A program made the position numbers and the translations under genes. Below the pieces are notes generated by a model. The model worked only from the letters and a program-made list of their open reading frames with translations. It searched no databases and was not told the origin of the DNA. Below are positions 31,689 through 40,103 of a stretch of DNA of 64,000 nt, piece by piece. Each line of letters opens with the position of its first letter. The stretch's first letter is position 1. The DNA is from an uncultured Bacilli bacterium (GTDB taxonomy: Bacteria; Bacillota_I; Bacilli_A; RF39; UBA660): the NCBI GenBank assembly GCA_934096105.1, contig CAKOLH010000002.1:49729-113728 (forward strand), written 5' to 3'.

Positions 31689-33830
31689 ATGAAAAAGAAT
31701 AGATTGTATATAACAATAGGAATAATAGTTTTAGTATTATTGGTAGGTAGTAGTTTTGCTTATTATATATGGAAGAGTAGTTCTAATGCTTTAGTTAATC
31801 TAAATATTTGTACACCCACAGTTACCTTTGCAGGTGGATCTACGATAAATGGTGTAGATATGATACCAGTATTAACTAAAGAAGAAGGAACTATAAAAGA
31901 TATTGAAGTAAAAAAGAATAGTAGTTGTAATAGAGATGTAACTATGAATCTATATTTAGAGTTAACTACTTTTCCTACAGAACTAGCAGAATCTTCTTTT
32001 GTCTATGAATTATATAAAAATAATGAAACTGATCCGGTAGTAAAAGGAAATTTTTCTAATAGTAAAGAAGGAGATACTATAACACTACTTTCTAATCAAG
32101 TATTAAATAGTAGTAAAGATACTTACACTATATATATTTATATAGATGGTAATCAAGATAATCCAAGTATCATGGCAAGCAAAAACTTCTTATTTAAATT
32201 ATGGGGTTCAGGAGAAGGAGCAATATATAAAGAGAACGTAATAACTACTCCAGATAGTGCTACAGCAAGTACATCAAAGTTCTTTAATACTGAAGTAATG
32301 AGAGAAGAAATACAATCACTTACTATTGCCGAAGATAACACAGTACCAGATACTCCAGGAGTAATATCAAAAGATATATCTTCAAATCAAGATGGAACAG
32401 TAATGCTATGGTATACACCAAAAGAAGTAACTTCAAGCGATGGAAGTACAAAAATAATGTATGATATGTGGATAGGTGGAGAAAACGGTGTATTACAAAC
32501 AGGAACTAATGCTTCAGGTATGTTTGCTTATTTAACTAACGTAGAAAAACTAGATTTATCAAAACTAGATACTTCATACATAACCAATATGTCTAGGATG
32601 TTCTATAAAAGCACAGGCCTTAAAACAATAGATTTATCTAACTTTAATACCAGTAATGTTACCAGTATGAATGGTATGTTTTGGGAATGTACTAATTTAA
32701 CAAGTTTAGATGTATCAAGTTTTAATACAAGCAAAGTAACTGATATGAATAACATGTTCGCAGAATGTTCTAACATAACAGAATTAGACTTATCTAATTT
32801 TGATACATCAAATGTAACATCGATGGGTAATCCAGGTGATTGGAGCTATGGCGGAATGTTTAGAAATTGCAAGTCATTAAAGAAATTAAATGTAAGTTCA
32901 TTTAATACTTCGAAAGTAAAACAAATGGGGAATATGTTTGAAGGATGCTCCAGTCTAACCACTTTAGACTTATCTAATTTTGACACATCAAATGTAACAG
33001 TAATGGCAGGTATGTTTGCTAAGTGTAGTTCGCTAAAATATTTAAATATATCAAGTTTTGATACAAGTAAAGTAACTAATATGGCAAATATGTTTCTAAA
33101 TTGTTCTAGTCTAACAAGTTTGGATTTATCAGCTTTCAATACTTCCAATGTTACAAATATGGGCTATATGTTTGGCGATTGTACTAATTTATCTAATTTA
33201 AATATAAACTCATTTAACACTTCAAAAGTAACAAATATAGGAAGTATGTTTTCTGGCTGTACTTCGTTAAAGGAACTGAATTTATCCAACTTCGATACAA
33301 GTAAAGTAACAAGTATGGCACAAATGTTTCGAAATTGCTCTTCACTAACTAATTTAGATTTGTCTAATTTTAATACTTCAAATGCAAGTAGTATGCATAG
33401 TTTGTTTTATGGCTGTTCTAGTTTGACAAGTTTAGATCTGAGTTCTTTTAACACAAGTAGTGTAACCATTATGGCTAGTATGTTTCAAGGATGCACATCA
33501 CTAATAAATGTTAATTTATCAAGTTTTGATACAAGTAAAGTAACTAATATGACACATATGTTTTACCATTGCGAGTCATTAATTAATTTAGATTTATCCA
33601 AATTTAACACAAGCAGTGTAACTAATATGTCAAGTATGTTTTTTTCTGATAAATCTTTAAAAATGATATATGTATCTGATTTATGGAATACTAGTAAAGT
33701 AACTAATTCTTGGAGTATGTTTTATAATTGTATTTCATTAGTGGGTGCAGTACCATTTGGTGGTAGTAAAACAGATGTAACTATGGCTAACTATACTACA
33801 GGATATTTAACATATAAGAATAATAACTAG
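31689..33830 (+). CDS. SipW-type surface protein with DUF285 (BspA-like) leucine-rich repeats
   Basis: A 713-residue secreted protein. Signal 'VLLVGSSFAYYIWKSSS' is SipW-type. Residues about 35-190 form the same module as the protein at 19869 ('TVTFAGGSTI', 'YELYKN', 'YTIYIYIDGNQ', 'FLFKLWGSGEGA'). From about residue 275 to the end run some fifteen repeats of 23-25 residues of the type 'LDLSNFDTSNVTSMxxMFxxC' (DUF285, BspA-like), known from Mycoplasma and gut Firmicutes adhesins. It ends 'TTGYLTYKNNN' with no LPxTG or membrane helix, so retention would depend on the N-terminal module. RBS AAAGAGG. A paired-hairpin element starts directly after the stop. Confidence 0.88.
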   Translation: MKKNRLYITIGIIVLVLLVGSSFAYYIWKSSSNALVNLNICTPTVTFAGGSTINGVDMIPVLTKEEGTIKDIEVKKNSSCNRDVTMNLYLELTTFPTELAESSFVYELYKNNETDPVVKGNFSNSKEGDTITLLSNQVLNSSKDTYTIYIYIDGNQDNPSIMASKNFLFKLWGSGEGAIYKENVITTPDSATASTSKFFNTEVMREEIQSLTIAEDNTVPDTPGVISKDISSNQDGTVMLWYTPKEVTSSDGSTKIMYDMWIGGENGVLQTGTNASGMFAYLTNVEKLDLSKLDTSYITNMSRMFYKSTGLKTIDLSNFNTSNVTSMNGMFWECTNLTSLDVSSFNTSKVTDMNNMFAECSNITELDLSNFDTSNVTSMGNPGDWSYGGMFRNCKSLKKLNVSSFNTSKVKQMGNMFEGCSSLTTLDLSNFDTSNVTVMAGMFAKCSSLKYLNISSFDTSKVTNMANMFLNCSSLTSLDLSAFNTSNVTNMGYMFGDCTNLSNLNINSFNTSKVTNIGSMFSGCTSLKELNLSNFDTSKVTSMAQMFRNCSSLTNLDLSNFNTSNASSMHSLFYGCSSLTSLDLSSFNTSSVTIMASMFQGCTSLINVNLSSFDTSKVTNMTHMFYHCESLINLDLSKFNTSSVTNMSSMFFSDKSLKMIYVSDLWNTSKVTNSWSMFYNCISLVGAVPFGGSKTDVTMANYTTGYLTYKNNN

Positions 33831-33925
33831 GTATATAGATATGGCTTATATATGATAGGTATGTAGATACATTGTTATTAGACTATAGGCTAATAACAAC
33901 ACTTTAATACCTTAGGATTAAAGTG
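33831..33925 (+). repeat. Paired-hairpin element, copy 4
   Basis: Head ATAGATATGGCTTATATATG then ATAG. Hairpin 1: TTGTTATTAG/CTAATAACAA with loop ACTATAGG (33872-33899). Hairpin 2: CACTTTAAT/ATTAAAGTG with loop ACCTTAGG (33900-33925). Both stems differ from copies 1-3 by compensated pairs. Confidence 0.85.
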
Positions 33926-33939
33926 AATATAATAATTAA

Positions 33940-33973
33940 AATAAGAACTGATATTAACTTATCAGTTCTTATT
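33940..33973 (+). terminator. Strong hairpin after the LRR gene, overlapping the radC promoter
   Basis: Perfect 14-bp stem AATAAGAACTGATA/TATCAGTTCTTATT with loop TTAACT. The last two bases of the stem belong to the TTGACT -35 box of the next promoter. Confidence 0.65.
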
Positions 33974-34000
33974 GACTTTAATAGTATTAAATAATATAAT
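33972..34000 (+). promoter_or_regulatory. Promoter of the radC transcript
   Basis: TTGACT (33972-33977), 17-base spacer, TATAAT (33995-34000). The transcript has a leader of about 145 bases. Confidence 0.85.
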
Positions 34001-34007
34001 GTAGTCA

Positions 34008-34151
34008 TATTAAGGCTCAAACTCGTAAGAGATATTTTAGTTTGTTATTATTAGATTTTATTAAGAGCAAAATCTTTATGAAAGGAGAAGGTACTAGTAA
34101 AGTAACAACACATTACGCTTTACTTTATATAGAAGGAAGGTGTGAGGTAAA
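34008..34151 (+). promoter_or_regulatory. Structured 5' leader of radC with a 25-codon upstream ORF
   Basis: Three possible hairpins: CAAACT/AGTTTG, AGATTTT/AAAATCT and AGTAAAG/CTTTACT. An ATG at 34078 opens a 25-codon frame whose TGA (34153-34155) overlaps the radC GTG as GTGA, so translation may be coupled. I could not match the leader to any known riboswitch. The small frame has only a weak RBS. Confidence 0.35.
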
Positions 34152-34829
34152 GTGAACTTAAAAGGTTTACCTAGTGAGGAAAGACCTAGAGAAAGATTTA
34201 TTAAATATGGTAGAGAGAATATATCTAATGAAGAACTTATTGAAATAATACTTAAGTCTGGTACTAGAAAGTATGGTTTAAAAGAAATATCTCATAATAT
34301 ACTTAGTTCAGTTAATAATATTAATGAACTTAAAAATATGGAAGTTAATACTTTATCTAAGATAAATGGAGTAGGTAATATTAAAGCAATAGAGTTAATG
34401 GCGGCGATTGAACTAGGAAGAAGAGTTTATTTAGAAGATAATTATAAAGAATTAGTATATTTAACTAATCCTGAATCTATTATTAATTATTTTCATAATT
34501 TATTTGATGGTATTAAACAAGAACTCTTTTATGTTGTTTATTTAGATAATCAAAAGAAATATATAGATAAGAAATTATTATTTAAAGGTACTGTTAATTA
34601 TTCTTTAGTACATCCTAGAGAGATATTTAAAGAGGCTTATTTAATGTCTGCGAGTTATATTATATGTATTCATAATCATCCTTCAGGTAATAGTAGTCCT
34701 TCGGGTAATGATATTGAACTTACTAAAAGAATTAAAGATATTGGTATTTTACATGGTATTAGTTTAATCGACCATATTATTATTGGTAAGGGTAATTATT
34801 ATAGTTTTTATCAAGATAATAATTTATAA
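34152..34829 (+). CDS. radC: RadC family JAB/MPN-domain protein
   Basis: A 225-residue RadC-type protein: N-terminal helix-hairpin-helix region ('LPSEERPRERFIKYG', 'LSKINGVGNIKAIELMAAIELGRR') and JAB1/MPN domain (about 100-222) with the metal motif HNHPSGNSSPSGND (HxHx7SxxD). Members were once called DNA-repair proteins, but the actual role is unsettled. The GTG at 34152 gives the canonical N-terminus; GAGG lies four bases before it. It precedes mreC/mreD as in Bacillus, but mreB is not here. Confidence 0.93.
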   Translation: MNLKGLPSEERPRERFIKYGRENISNEELIEIILKSGTRKYGLKEISHNILSSVNNINELKNMEVNTLSKINGVGNIKAIELMAAIELGRRVYLEDNYKELVYLTNPESIINYFHNLFDGIKQELFYVVYLDNQKKYIDKKLLFKGTVNYSLVHPREIFKEAYLMSASYIICIHNHPSGNSSPSGNDIELTKRIKDIGILHGISLIDHIIIGKGNYYSFYQDNNL

Positions 34830-34886
34830 TACTTTTAATTTAATTAAAAATATTATATAATAAGATACGATGGGAATGTGATATAA

Positions 34887-35750
34887 ATGTTTATGAAAAA
34901 TAAAAGAAGTATACCTAAAAAATATATTGTTATTGGTATTATTGTTTTAATTATTATTATTTTTGTTATATTTTCTTTTACTCTTAAGGAAGATAGAAAA
35001 CTTAATAAGGTTGAATCTTTTATTAGAGATGCTTTAGTGTATACTGAGAAGATTGTATCATATCCGGTTAGATTTGTATCTGGTAAAATTAATGATTATA
35101 ATGAACTTAAAAATGTAGAAGAAGATAATGATATATTAGAGACTTCTCTTGACAGAGTTACTTCAATTGAGACTGAGAATATTGAACTTAGAAGAGAACT
35201 TGAAAAGTTAAAGGAAGAACTTAATATTGAACATAATTTATCTGATTATGAATATTTGAATGCTACGGTTGTCAGTAGAAATGTTGGTTTTTGGTATAAT
35301 ACTATTACGATTGATAAGGGTACTTATAATGGGGTAGAGAAGGATATGGTTGTTATTAATTCTAAAGGATTAATTGGTAAAATAATTAAGACTAGTACTT
35401 TTACTTCTGATGTTAGGCTTATTACTACGAGTGACACTAATAATAAGATATCTGTTCATATAAGTAATGGCGATTATGATTTATATGGTCTTATTAATAG
35501 TTATGATTATAATGATAATTATTTGGAAGTAGAGGGTATTAGTAATACTAAGGATGTTAGAGTAGGAGACTATGTATATACTTCTGGACTTGGTGGTATA
35601 TTTCCTTCAGGTATTTTAGTAGGTACTGTTAGTGAGATATCTACTGATTCTTATGATTTAGCTAAGATTATTAAAGTTAAACCTTCGAGTGATTTTACGG
35701 ATATTAATTATGTTAGTATATTAAAAAGGAAAGATAGTAATGATTATTAG
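34887..35750 (+). CDS. mreC: Rod shape-determining protein MreC
   Basis: A 287-residue protein: cytoplasmic basic start, one membrane helix (about 12-32), coiled coil (about 65-110: 'LETSLDRVTSIETENIELRRELEKLKEEL') and the extracellular MreC beta domains ('NATVVSRNVGFWYNTITIDKG', 'VGDYVYTSGLGGIFPSGILVGTV'). It links the MreB cytoskeleton to wall elongation enzymes. ATG 34887 and ATG 34893 are both possible starts; TATAAT lies at 34856-34861. It overlaps mreD by 11 bases. Confidence 0.95.
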   Translation: MFMKNKRSIPKKYIVIGIIVLIIIIFVIFSFTLKEDRKLNKVESFIRDALVYTEKIVSYPVRFVSGKINDYNELKNVEEDNDILETSLDRVTSIETENIELRRELEKLKEELNIEHNLSDYEYLNATVVSRNVGFWYNTITIDKGTYNGVEKDMVVINSKGLIGKIIKTSTFTSDVRLITTSDTNNKISVHISNGDYDLYGLINSYDYNDNYLEVEGISNTKDVRVGDYVYTSGLGGIFPSGILVGTVSEISTDSYDLAKIIKVKPSSDFTDINYVSILKRKDSNDY

Positions 35751-36246
35751 TATTATATATTTAGTTATTTCTTTTTTACTCGAAGGTATTATGTCTAATA
35801 TATTTCCTAGTACTTTATCTAATATTAGTTATTTTACTACGATATATATGATTATTGCATTTGGTATTATATATCCTTATTTTGATAATGATAAGAAATT
35901 TTTTATACTTATATTTATATTTGGAGTGTTATTTGATATTCTTTATACTTCAACAATATTTGTTAATACTTTTATATTTATTATCATTGGGATAGTTATT
36001 AAAATATTGTATAATATATTACCAGGAAATGTTTTTATGACTAATATTATTAGTTATGTTGGTATTGTTATTTATCATGTGTTATCTTTTATAATACTAA
36101 TGATTACAGGATATAGTGATTATAGTATTATACTTTTGTTTAATATAATTATTCATAGTATATTTATGACTATTATTTATACTAGTATTAGTTATTTTGC
36201 AATGAAATTTATGTATAATAAGTTTGATATTAAGTATATAAAATAA
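35740..36246 (+). CDS. mreD: Rod shape-determining protein MreD
   Basis: A 168-residue, very hydrophobic protein with five or six membrane helices and 'FGVLFDILYTSTIFVNTFIF', the MreD family core. It works with MreC in the elongasome. ATG 35740 has AAAGGAAAG upstream and overlaps mreC by 11 bases. It ends before a bidirectional terminator. The family diverges strongly, so position after mreC is an important part of the call. Confidence 0.9.
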   Translation: MIISIIYLVISFLLEGIMSNIFPSTLSNISYFTTIYMIIAFGIIYPYFDNDKKFFILIFIFGVLFDILYTSTIFVNTFIFIIIGIVIKILYNILPGNVFMTNIISYVGIVIYHVLSFIILMITGYSDYSIILLFNIIIHSIFMTIIYTSISYFAMKFMYNKFDIKYIK

Positions 36247-36248
36247 AA

Positions 36249-36271
36249 AAATTTCTTATAAAAAGAAATTT
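36249..36271. terminator. Bidirectional terminator between mreD and the YqfQ-like gene
   Basis: Stem AAATTTCTT/AAGAAATTT with loop ATAAA; A-run on one side and T-rich on the other strand. It overlaps the stop codon of the minus-strand gene. Confidence 0.65.
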
Positions 36272-36702
36272 GGCTGGTTATTTATTTGATTTGTATATTC
36301 TACTTTTTGAGTAGTAGTAGTGTTATTACTATTTATATTAGAAGATGCTATATTTGAAGATGTAGTATCTTCTTTTTTAGTGGTATCTGTTTCATCTTTA
36401 AATACTGAGGCTATTTTCAACATAGAACGCATATTATTCATCATTGGTCCGACTTCTTTAACTACTGGAATGGCATCTTTTACCACTCCAAGTGTTTTTG
36501 AAGCGCCATTTAAAAGACTGGCAAAGTTAAAACCGCTGGTACCGGTAGAAGCTCTACCTAGACCTAATAATGAACGAAGACCACCACCTCCAGACCTTAG
36601 AGGGGCTCCCATCATTGGTCCCATCATATTTCCTGTCATTGGAGGTACTATTTGACTAGGCATCCCACCCATAAAAGGATATCCAAAGTTATTTCCATAC
36701 AT
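36256..36702 (-). CDS. YqfQ/VrrA-like protein
   Basis: A 148-residue protein with a Gly/Met/Pro-rich start ('MGGMPSQIVPPMTGNMMGPMMGAP'-type, residues about 10-34), a 'GGGLRSLLGLGR' segment and a central part 'GPMMNNMRSMLKIASVF', as in Bacillus YqfQ/VrrA proteins. A Thr/Ser/Asn-rich tail follows. Function of the family is unknown; in Bacillus it is linked to the spore coat. No signal peptide or membrane helix. RBS AAGGGAG on the minus strand. It is convergent with mreD and divergent from the pilC-like gene. Confidence 0.65.
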   Translation of the reverse strand: MYGNNFGYPFMGGMPSQIVPPMTGNMMGPMMGAPLRSGGGGLRSLLGLGRASTGTSGFNFASLLNGASKTLGVVKDAIPVVKEVGPMMNNMRSMLKIASVFKDETDTTKKEDTTSSNIASSNINSNNTTTTQKVEYTNQINNQPNFFL

Positions 36703-36750
36703 ATATAATACTCCCTTTCTAAAATAATATATGAAATTTATAAAAAAATG

Positions 36751-36779
36751 TTAAAAAATAGATTATTCTATGTTATAAT
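36751..36779 (+). promoter_or_regulatory. Promoter of the type IV pilus-like operon
   Basis: TTAAAA (36751-36756), 17-base spacer ending TGT, TATAAT (36774-36779): extended -10, 25 bases before ATG 36805. Confidence 0.65.
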
Positions 36780-36804
36780 TATTTATAGAATAGGTGATTA
36801 TATT

Positions 36805-38109
36805 ATGAATGGTAAAAATGTTAATAATACTAGTAACAATAATGCTGTTTTTTCTTCTAATCAAACTGTTAGTGGTAATACTGCTGCGAGTAGAGTTAAA
36901 ACAAGATATAAATATACCTGCTACGACAAAGAAGGTAAGACTGTTAAAGGTTATTTTGATGCTTTTAGAAGATTAGATGTAGAGTCTTTTTTAAATAGTC
37001 AAGGATATAAAATACTAGAAATTAAAGAAACAAAGATTAGTAAATTTGGTGATTTTTTAACATTAGAAAGACCTATGAAATATAAAGATTTAGTGTTCTT
37101 TTTAACACAGTTATCTACCTATATTAAGAGTGGCATTCCACTTACTGATTCTATTGTTATGTTAGATGAACAAACGAAGAATAAGAATAGAAAGAACTTA
37201 TATAAAAAAATATTATATGAATTAAATACTGGTGCTCCTTTTAGTGAAGCACTGGCTAGACAAGGAAATATATTTCCTAAATTACTTATTAATATGCTTA
37301 AAACTTCAGAACTTACTGGCAATTTAACTGAGGCACTAGATGATATGGCAGCATATTATAAGACTGCTGATACAAATAGAAAACAAATAATATCCGCACT
37401 TACTTATCCAAGCGTTGTTCTTGTTGTGGCAGTAGCTGTATTAACGTTTTTACTTATATTTATTATTCCTAAATTTGAAGATATATTTAGTCAATTAGGA
37501 GCTGATCTTCCTGGTATTACAGTATTTTTGATTAATGCTAGTAATTTTGTTAAAAATAATATTATTAAGATTATTATTGCAATAGCAGGTGTCATTATTA
37601 TACTTGTTGCTATGTATAAAAATATTAAGAAATTTAGATATGCTGTTCAATATATACTTATGCATATTCCTATAATTAAAGATGTAATAATTGATAATCA
37701 AATAGTTATGTTTACTAAGACTTTTTCTTCACTTATTAGACATGATGTATTTATTACTGATAGTATTGAAATGTTAGGTAAAGTTACTAATAATGAAATA
37801 TATAAAGATATAATAAGAGAGGCTGTTACTAATCTTAGTACTGGTGCAGGATTATCTAAAGCTTTTGAAAATAAATGGGCTTTCCCTAGAATAGCTTACG
37901 AAATGTTAGTTACTGGTGAAAAAACTGGTAGACTTGGAGTAATGATGGAAAATGTTGCATCCTACTATGAAGAAGAACAAAAAGCTTTAATTCAAAGATT
38001 AAAAAGCTTAATAGAACCCGTTATGATAATATTACTTGCAGGAATAGTTGGCGTTGTATTAATGGCAATATTTGTTCCAATGTTTAGTATGTATAATGAT
38101 ATTTTATAG
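36805..38109 (+). CDS. PilC/GspF-like type IV pilus platform protein
   Basis: A 434-residue protein with an N-terminal cytoplasmic part ('YTCYDKEGKTVKGYFDA', typical of PilC) and two T2SSF domains (about 90-210 and 295-420; 'FLTQLSTYIKSGIPLTDSI', 'FTKTFSSLIRHDVFITDSI'), each followed by membrane helices. It is the inner-membrane platform of a type IV pilus or type II-like machine. ATG 36805 is preceded by AGGTGA; an ATG at 36748 has no RBS and adds unrelated residues. No PilB/GspE ATPase or PilT gene adjoins it. It is the second pilus system in this window. Confidence 0.92.
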   Translation: MNGKNVNNTSNNNAVFSSNQTVSGNTAASRVKTRYKYTCYDKEGKTVKGYFDAFRRLDVESFLNSQGYKILEIKETKISKFGDFLTLERPMKYKDLVFFLTQLSTYIKSGIPLTDSIVMLDEQTKNKNRKNLYKKILYELNTGAPFSEALARQGNIFPKLLINMLKTSELTGNLTEALDDMAAYYKTADTNRKQIISALTYPSVVLVVAVAVLTFLLIFIIPKFEDIFSQLGADLPGITVFLINASNFVKNNIIKIIIAIAGVIIILVAMYKNIKKFRYAVQYILMHIPIIKDVIIDNQIVMFTKTFSSLIRHDVFITDSIEMLGKVTNNEIYKDIIREAVTNLSTGAGLSKAFENKWAFPRIAYEMLVTGEKTGRLGVMMENVASYYEEEQKALIQRLKSLIEPVMIILLAGIVGVVLMAIFVPMFSMYNDIL

Positions 38110-38117
38110 GTGATCTT

Positions 38118-38885
38118 ATGATAGAAATATATATATATATAGTAATATTTATCTTTGGAACAGTAATGGGAAGTTTTCTTAATAATTTAGCTGTGAGACT
38201 ATCTAATAATGAGTCTATCTTATATCCTAGAAGCCACTGTCACTGTTGTCAACATAAACTTAGATGGTATGAATTAATACCAGTGGTATCTTATATTATA
38301 CAAGGTGGTAAAAGTAGATGCTGTCATAATAAAATACCAATAAGTTACTTATTAGTCGAAGTTATTACTGGAGTATTATTTTGTACTTCTTATCATTCAT
38401 TTGGTTTTAGCTATAACTTTGTTATTAGTTTAATATTCATATCTAGCTTAGTTACTATTATTGTAAGTGATATTGAATATATGATTATATTAGATGAAGT
38501 TATAGCGATAGCTGCAATTATGATTATATTACTTGAACTTATCTTCTTTGGACTTGAGTATACCGCTGATAAAATTATTGCAGGAATACTTGCATTTGTT
38601 ACAATGTATGTGATAAAATTAATAGGGGATAGGCTATTTAAGAGAGAATCTATGGGTGGAGGAGATATTAAATTAATGTTTCTATTTGGAATAGTAATTG
38701 GATATCCTCTATGTATATGTGATATATTCTTAGCCACTTTTATTGCTTTTCCAGTAGCAGTTTATATGCTATTTAGTAGAAAAGATAATTTAATACCTTT
38801 TGGGCCATTTCTAGCAATGGCTGCAATATTAATACATATATCTAAAGTTGATATATCTGAGATACTTAATTTCTTTAGTAAATAA
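38118..38885 (+). CDS. Type IV prepilin peptidase (PilD/GspO-like)
   Basis: A 255-residue membrane aspartyl peptidase. N-terminal domain with zinc-type Cys pairs ('SHCHCCQHKLRW' and 'KSRCCHNKIP'), then about six helices; the catalytic Asp residues are in 'SDIEYMIILDE' and 'GGGDIKLM' (GxGD). It cleaves the short leader of class III pilins and often methylates the new N-terminus. It follows the PilC gene by 8 bases. It may also process the TadE-type pseudopilins encoded at 12409 and 12734, since the Tad operon lacks its own peptidase. Confidence 0.93.
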   Translation: MIEIYIYIVIFIFGTVMGSFLNNLAVRLSNNESILYPRSHCHCCQHKLRWYELIPVVSYIIQGGKSRCCHNKIPISYLLVEVITGVLFCTSYHSFGFSYNFVISLIFISSLVTIIVSDIEYMIILDEVIAIAAIMIILLELIFFGLEYTADKIIAGILAFVTMYVIKLIGDRLFKRESMGGGDIKLMFLFGIVIGYPLCICDIFLATFIAFPVAVYMLFSRKDNLIPFGPFLAMAAILIHISKVDISEILNFFSK

Positions 38886-38900
38886 GGAGGAATGGATATT

Positions 38901-39860
38901 ATGAAAACTAAAATTCCAATGAAAACAATTTATTTAATTTTAGTTATAACAATAGGCTTAGTTGGCCTTGGTGTTGGATCTACTTTTGCTGTTTTTACTG
39001 CAAGTGCAGAGATTACTAATCCTATATCTTTTTCATCTAATTTAACTTATAATGGTGATATATTTGATACCACTGAAGTAACTATAGGACCTAATTCATA
39101 TACGCTTTCTAACATTTCCATATACAATGAAGAACAACTTGATGGTATTAAGTATACTACATGGTATATTTATGAAGGTTCTGCTAGTGACTTAACTTTT
39201 GAAGAAACTCAAGATGGTAATACTACTCCTAGTGGTAATGATATAAGTGGTGGTGGCACCGTAGGATTAAAGATTACAAATAATACATCTAATACTATTA
39301 CAATTACTATTGGTGTTACTACAAGTAGAGATGATATAGTTCTTCCTAGTTATATGAGACCTGTTACCATTAGTGCACCTAGTACATATAATTTAACATT
39401 AATTAAAGGTACGGGTGTAAGCAATATATTTTACAAAGTTAATGGAGCAAGTAGCTATACTGCAATGTCAAAAAATCGTTTTGAAGTGTCACTTGATGTA
39501 ACATATGGAACAACATATTATTATTATGGAACTGCTTCAACAGGTTATACAATGAATTCTTGTACAGTAGCAAATCCTTGTTCTGGTACGATGGGAACAA
39601 GTGCAGTAACTAAAAGCTTATCTGCTACTGCATCTAGTGGACCATTTACTGTTACATTATATGTAGATGATGAATTAATTGAAACAAAATCAGTATCTGG
39701 TGGTGGTAAGTATGAAAGAAGTTTTTCTGCTCCAACTTCAACTATATCATGTAGTTGTACAAACGGACAAACTTGTTCTATTAGTCATAGTTCTGGTGTT
39801 TATTATATGGCTACTATAGATTCTGTTACTGCTAATACTACTTGTAGAGTTGAATATTAG
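38901..39860 (+). CDS. Secreted protein with SipW-type signal peptide, third gene of the pilus-like operon
   Basis: A 319-residue protein: signal 'GLGVGSTFAVFTASAEITNP', SipW-like, then beta-rich domains. Two repeats of about 75 residues near the C-terminus ('YNLTLIKGTGVSNIFYKVNG' and 'FTVTLYVDDELIETKSVSGG') each end in a Cys-containing segment. AGGAGG (38885-38890) is ten bases before ATG 38901 and only one before ATG 38892, so 38901 was chosen. Its place directly after the prepilin peptidase suggests it is displayed or secreted with that pilus, though the N-terminus does not look like a class III pilin leader. Confidence 0.7.
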   Translation: MKTKIPMKTIYLILVITIGLVGLGVGSTFAVFTASAEITNPISFSSNLTYNGDIFDTTEVTIGPNSYTLSNISIYNEEQLDGIKYTTWYIYEGSASDLTFEETQDGNTTPSGNDISGGGTVGLKITNNTSNTITITIGVTTSRDDIVLPSYMRPVTISAPSTYNLTLIKGTGVSNIFYKVNGASSYTAMSKNRFEVSLDVTYGTTYYYYGTASTGYTMNSCTVANPCSGTMGTSAVTKSLSATASSGPFTVTLYVDDELIETKSVSGGGKYERSFSAPTSTISCSCTNGQTCSISHSSGVYYMATIDSVTANTTCRVEY

Positions 39861-39866
39861 TTAAAT

Positions 39867-39906
39867 AAAAAGATAAAAACATTTATGAAAAATTTTATCT
39901 TTTTTT
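39867..39906 (+). terminator. Terminator of the type IV pilus-like operon
   Basis: Stem AAAAAGATAAAA/TTTTATCTTTTT (39867-39878 with 39893-39904) followed by T-rich sequence. Confidence 0.75.
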
Positions 39907-39915
39907 CTTTATCTT

Positions 39916-40026
39916 GGTATATATATCTTGCTTATATATAATAGATATGGCTGATATATTTATTTGAGACAATATTATTGGCTCAAATAAACACTAATAA
40001 GACTTAATTTATTAAGGCTTATAGTG
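39916..40026 (+). repeat. Paired-hairpin element, copy 5
   Basis: Head TTGCTTATATATAATAGATA. Hairpin 1: TTTATTTGAG/CTCAAATAAA, cap ACAATATTATTGG (39959-39991). Hairpin 2: CACTAATAAG/CTTATAGTG, cap ACTTAATTTATTAAGG (39992-40026). The caps are longer and fold on themselves but keep the constant A at the start and GG at the end. Confidence 0.82.
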
Positions 40027-40056
40027 AATATAAATGTAAATAAGATGTATAATTCC

Positions 40057-40085
40057 TTGAAAATAAAGGAAAAATATTATATAAT
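40057..40085 (+). promoter_or_regulatory. Promoter of parC
   Basis: TTGAAA (40057-40062), 17-base spacer, TATAAT (40080-40085), 19 bases before the start codon. Confidence 0.88.
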
Positions 40086-40103
40086 TGGTATGGTGGTAAA
40101 TAT

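Noticed and set aside
32571..33700. Regularly spaced repeats that could suggest a CRISPR array
   Set aside because: They are coding DUF285 leucine-rich repeats of 23-25 codons with diverged DNA; no spacers and no cas genes.
34008..34151. Known riboswitch in the radC leader
   Set aside because: I compared it with the conserved cores of purine, preQ1, SAM, c-di-GMP, TPP and T-box elements as far as I remember them and found no match.
39959..40026. Integron attC site interpretation of the paired hairpins
   Set aside because: No RYYYAAC/GTTRRRY core sites and no integron integrase in the window.
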